Assembly: GCF_001421485.1 (NCBI RefSeq)
Contig: NZ_LMKK01000001.1
Span: 749,717-813,716 of the forward strand
DNA from: Agreia sp. Leaf210
GTDB taxonomy: Bacteria > Actinomycetota > Actinomycetes > Actinomycetales > Microbacteriaceae
Direction of reading: 5' to 3'
DNA: 64,000 nucleotides
Shown: positions 62,910 through 64,000 of the stretch, piece after piece
How positions within the stretch are numbered: the stretch's first letter is position 1
Layout: the number at the start of each line of letters is the position of its first letter
Notes under the pieces: model-generated
What the model was told of the DNA's origin: nothing
Database searches by the model: none
Seen by the model: only the letters and a program-made list of their open reading frames with translations
Made by a program: the position numbers and the translations under genes

Positions 62910-63617
62910 CTACAACGGGGTGCTGACAACGAAATCTCCGACAGCCTGATCGCCAGAGGGCGCCGTCGGCAGACCGGCCGCCTCGAGCGCTCGCGCATCC
63001 TGTTTCGTCGCGGCCGATCGAGCCGAACGCCTGGCGGCGCGAGCCATCATCCGGTCTACGAGGAGTCCCAGCAGAACGGCCGAGACGGCCGCGATCAGCG
63101 CCGAGAGGAGCGGATTGTTCTGGATCCACGTCGAGGCGACGAGTGCGACGACGAACATGTACAGCGACCACGAGACGCCGGCCACGACGCTGAGCGGAAC
63201 GAACGTGCGACGCGAGAGGCCGACGCTGCCCGCCGTGAGGTTCACCGCGATGCGGCCCACGGGAATGTACCTGCCCGTGATGATGAGGCTCGCCGGCCGC
63301 ACCCGCAGCTGCGTCGACGCGCCCGCCACGGCCGCACGCATCGGGCGGCTGCGCATCCATCTGTATCTCGTAGTGCCCACCCGGCGGCCGATCTCGAACA
63401 CGATGTTGTCGCCGACGATCGCCCCCACCGCCGCGACCAGCACGAGCGGAACGAGCAGCCCCGGCGATCCTGCGACGGCGACGGCCACCGCGGCGACGAG
63501 AACGATGTCGCTGGGAACGGGCGGGAAGAACGCGTCCAGCATGCAGACCGCGAAGACGACGACAAGAACCCAGGGCGACGACACGGCTCCCACGAGCAGA
63601 TCGGTGAGCTGTTCCAT
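62910..63617 (-). CDS. DedA-family (SNARE-associated/VTT) membrane protein
   Basis: A 235-aa integral membrane protein. FAVCMLDAFFPPVPSDIVL, GDNIVFEIGRRVGTTRYRW and ITGRYIPVGRIAVNLTAGSVGLSRRTFVPLSVVAG are DedA landmarks; the arginine in GRYIPVGR is the essential family residue. DedA proteins act in membrane lipid scrambling or transport. ATG 63617 follows GAAAGGCGTC; TAGGGT 35 nt upstream may be the -10. A GTG at 63698 is a weaker start. Confidence 0.88.
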   Translation of the reverse strand: MEQLTDLLVGAVSSPWVLVVVFAVCMLDAFFPPVPSDIVLVAAVAVAVAGSPGLLVPLVLVAAVGAIVGDNIVFEIGRRVGTTRYRWMRSRPMRAAVAGASTQLRVRPASLIITGRYIPVGRIAVNLTAGSVGLSRRTFVPLSVVAGVSWSLYMFVVALVASTWIQNNPLLSALIAAVSAVLLGLLVDRMMARAARRSARSAATKQDARALEAAGLPTAPSGDQAVGDFVVSTPL

Positions 63618-63733
63618 GACGCCTTTCGAGATGATGTCGGGGGTGTGGCTCCACCCTAGAAAAGGCGAGGGAAGCAGCACATCCACCCGGGGGACCACGC
63701 GCGTCGCACCCCGGTCTCATCGTCGACGTTAGG

Positions 63734-64000
63734 TTATGGCTGCACCGCCGCGTAGGGGTATTCGGTTGAACGTTTCTGGAATTCGAGGATCGCCTCGTTG
63801 CGCACGAGGCCTCCCTCGATCTCGATGGCACGCCGGATCGTCTCCGACTCGGCCCATGACGACGATCCCTCCATCACCGTGCGGAGGAAGGGCATCAGCG
63901 CCTCACTGATCTCCCAGGTGGTCGAGTTCCAGAGCAGCGACGGGCTGTGATCGACGGCGTAATAGTTCGTCGAGTCGCCGACCGTGAACATCGGATCGGC
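63734..64000 (-). CDS. C-terminal fragment of N5-(carboxyethyl)ornithine synthase/alanine dehydrogenase-like protein
   Basis: The last 85+ residues of a protein whose start is beyond the right edge; the frame is open through 64000. YAVDHSPSLLWNSTTWEISEALMPFL, a middle TIRRAIEIEGGLVRNEAILEFQKR and the end EYPYAAVQP resemble the C-terminus of CeoS-like NAD(P)-dependent imino-acid dehydrogenases. Assignment rests on a short stretch and is tentative. It ends 116 nt from the DedA start. Confidence 0.55.
   Translation of the reverse strand, partial: ADPMFTVGDSTNYYAVDHSPSLLWNSTTWEISEALMPFLRTVMEGSSSWAESETIRRAIEIEGGLVRNEAILEFQKRSTEYPYAAVQP

Overview
This 64 kb window is high-GC chromosomal DNA of a Gram-positive actinobacterium, most likely a member of the Microbacteriaceae. 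The reasons are the overwhelming G/C bias at third codon positions, frequent GTG and occasional TTG starts, many 4-nt ATGA/GTGA gene overlaps, class Ib ribonucleotide reductase, a fused oleBC gene, and many genes with an apparent -10 box exactly 6 nt before the start codon (leaderless mRNAs). I saw no phage, insertion sequence, CRISPR array, rRNA or tRNA gene.

Layout. 1-12.0 kb is a pentose region: a multiple-monosaccharide ABC transporter (mmsB-mmsA-chvE-like, minus strand), divergent xylA-xylB, then lacI-type regulator-araB-araD-araA on the minus strand. One LacI-type operator sequence occurs both in front of araB and in the transporter/xylA intergenic region, which predicts a shared arabinose regulon. 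12.0-16.8 kb holds small membrane proteins, a large MalT-like LuxR regulator and an ArsR-AHSA1 fusion regulator.

16.8-37.9 kb looks like an organosulfur scavenging island. It has O-acetylhomoserine sulfhydrylase, a MalY/PatB-type C-S lyase, four LLM-type flavin monooxygenases, a DUF1684 protein, a SolA-like FAD oxidase, a polar amino-acid ABC transporter whose permease is fused to a GNAT acetyltransferase, a large FAD/NAD(P)-binding protein and MetQNI. The gene set resembles the GNAT + LLM + ABC systems that salvage S-alkyl-cysteines and sulfonates in other bacteria. Two of its transcription units share a 14-nt upstream motif at almost identical distance from the start codon.

38-46 kb contains a serine hydrolase, a phosphatase and the long-chain olefin/beta-lactone cluster oleA-oleBC-oleD. 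45.7-50.2 kb has a redox-type HxlR/NmrA pair, a 14-TM MFS exporter and a disulfide oxidoreductase-like flavoprotein. 50.2-52.5 kb has hxlB-hxlA (ribulose monophosphate formaldehyde fixation) divergent from an HATPase-LuxR regulator. 52.5-57.1 kb is nrdHIEF, whose promoter carries a probable NrdR box pair and a cluster of DnaA-box-like sequences. 57.2-64 kb has an APC transporter, the folate-independent methionine synthase pair mesX-mesD with a coupled 23-codon leader ORF, an S9 peptidase, a DedA protein and the end of a CeoS-like dehydrogenase.

Two kinds of dispersed inverted repeat (one built on CCCTGAGCTTGTCGAAGGG, one on GGTCGAGTAG...CTACTCGACC) lie exactly in the linkers of the two fusion proteins, suggesting that repeat insertion helped to create them. 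Long near-perfect hairpins sit in most intergenic gaps.
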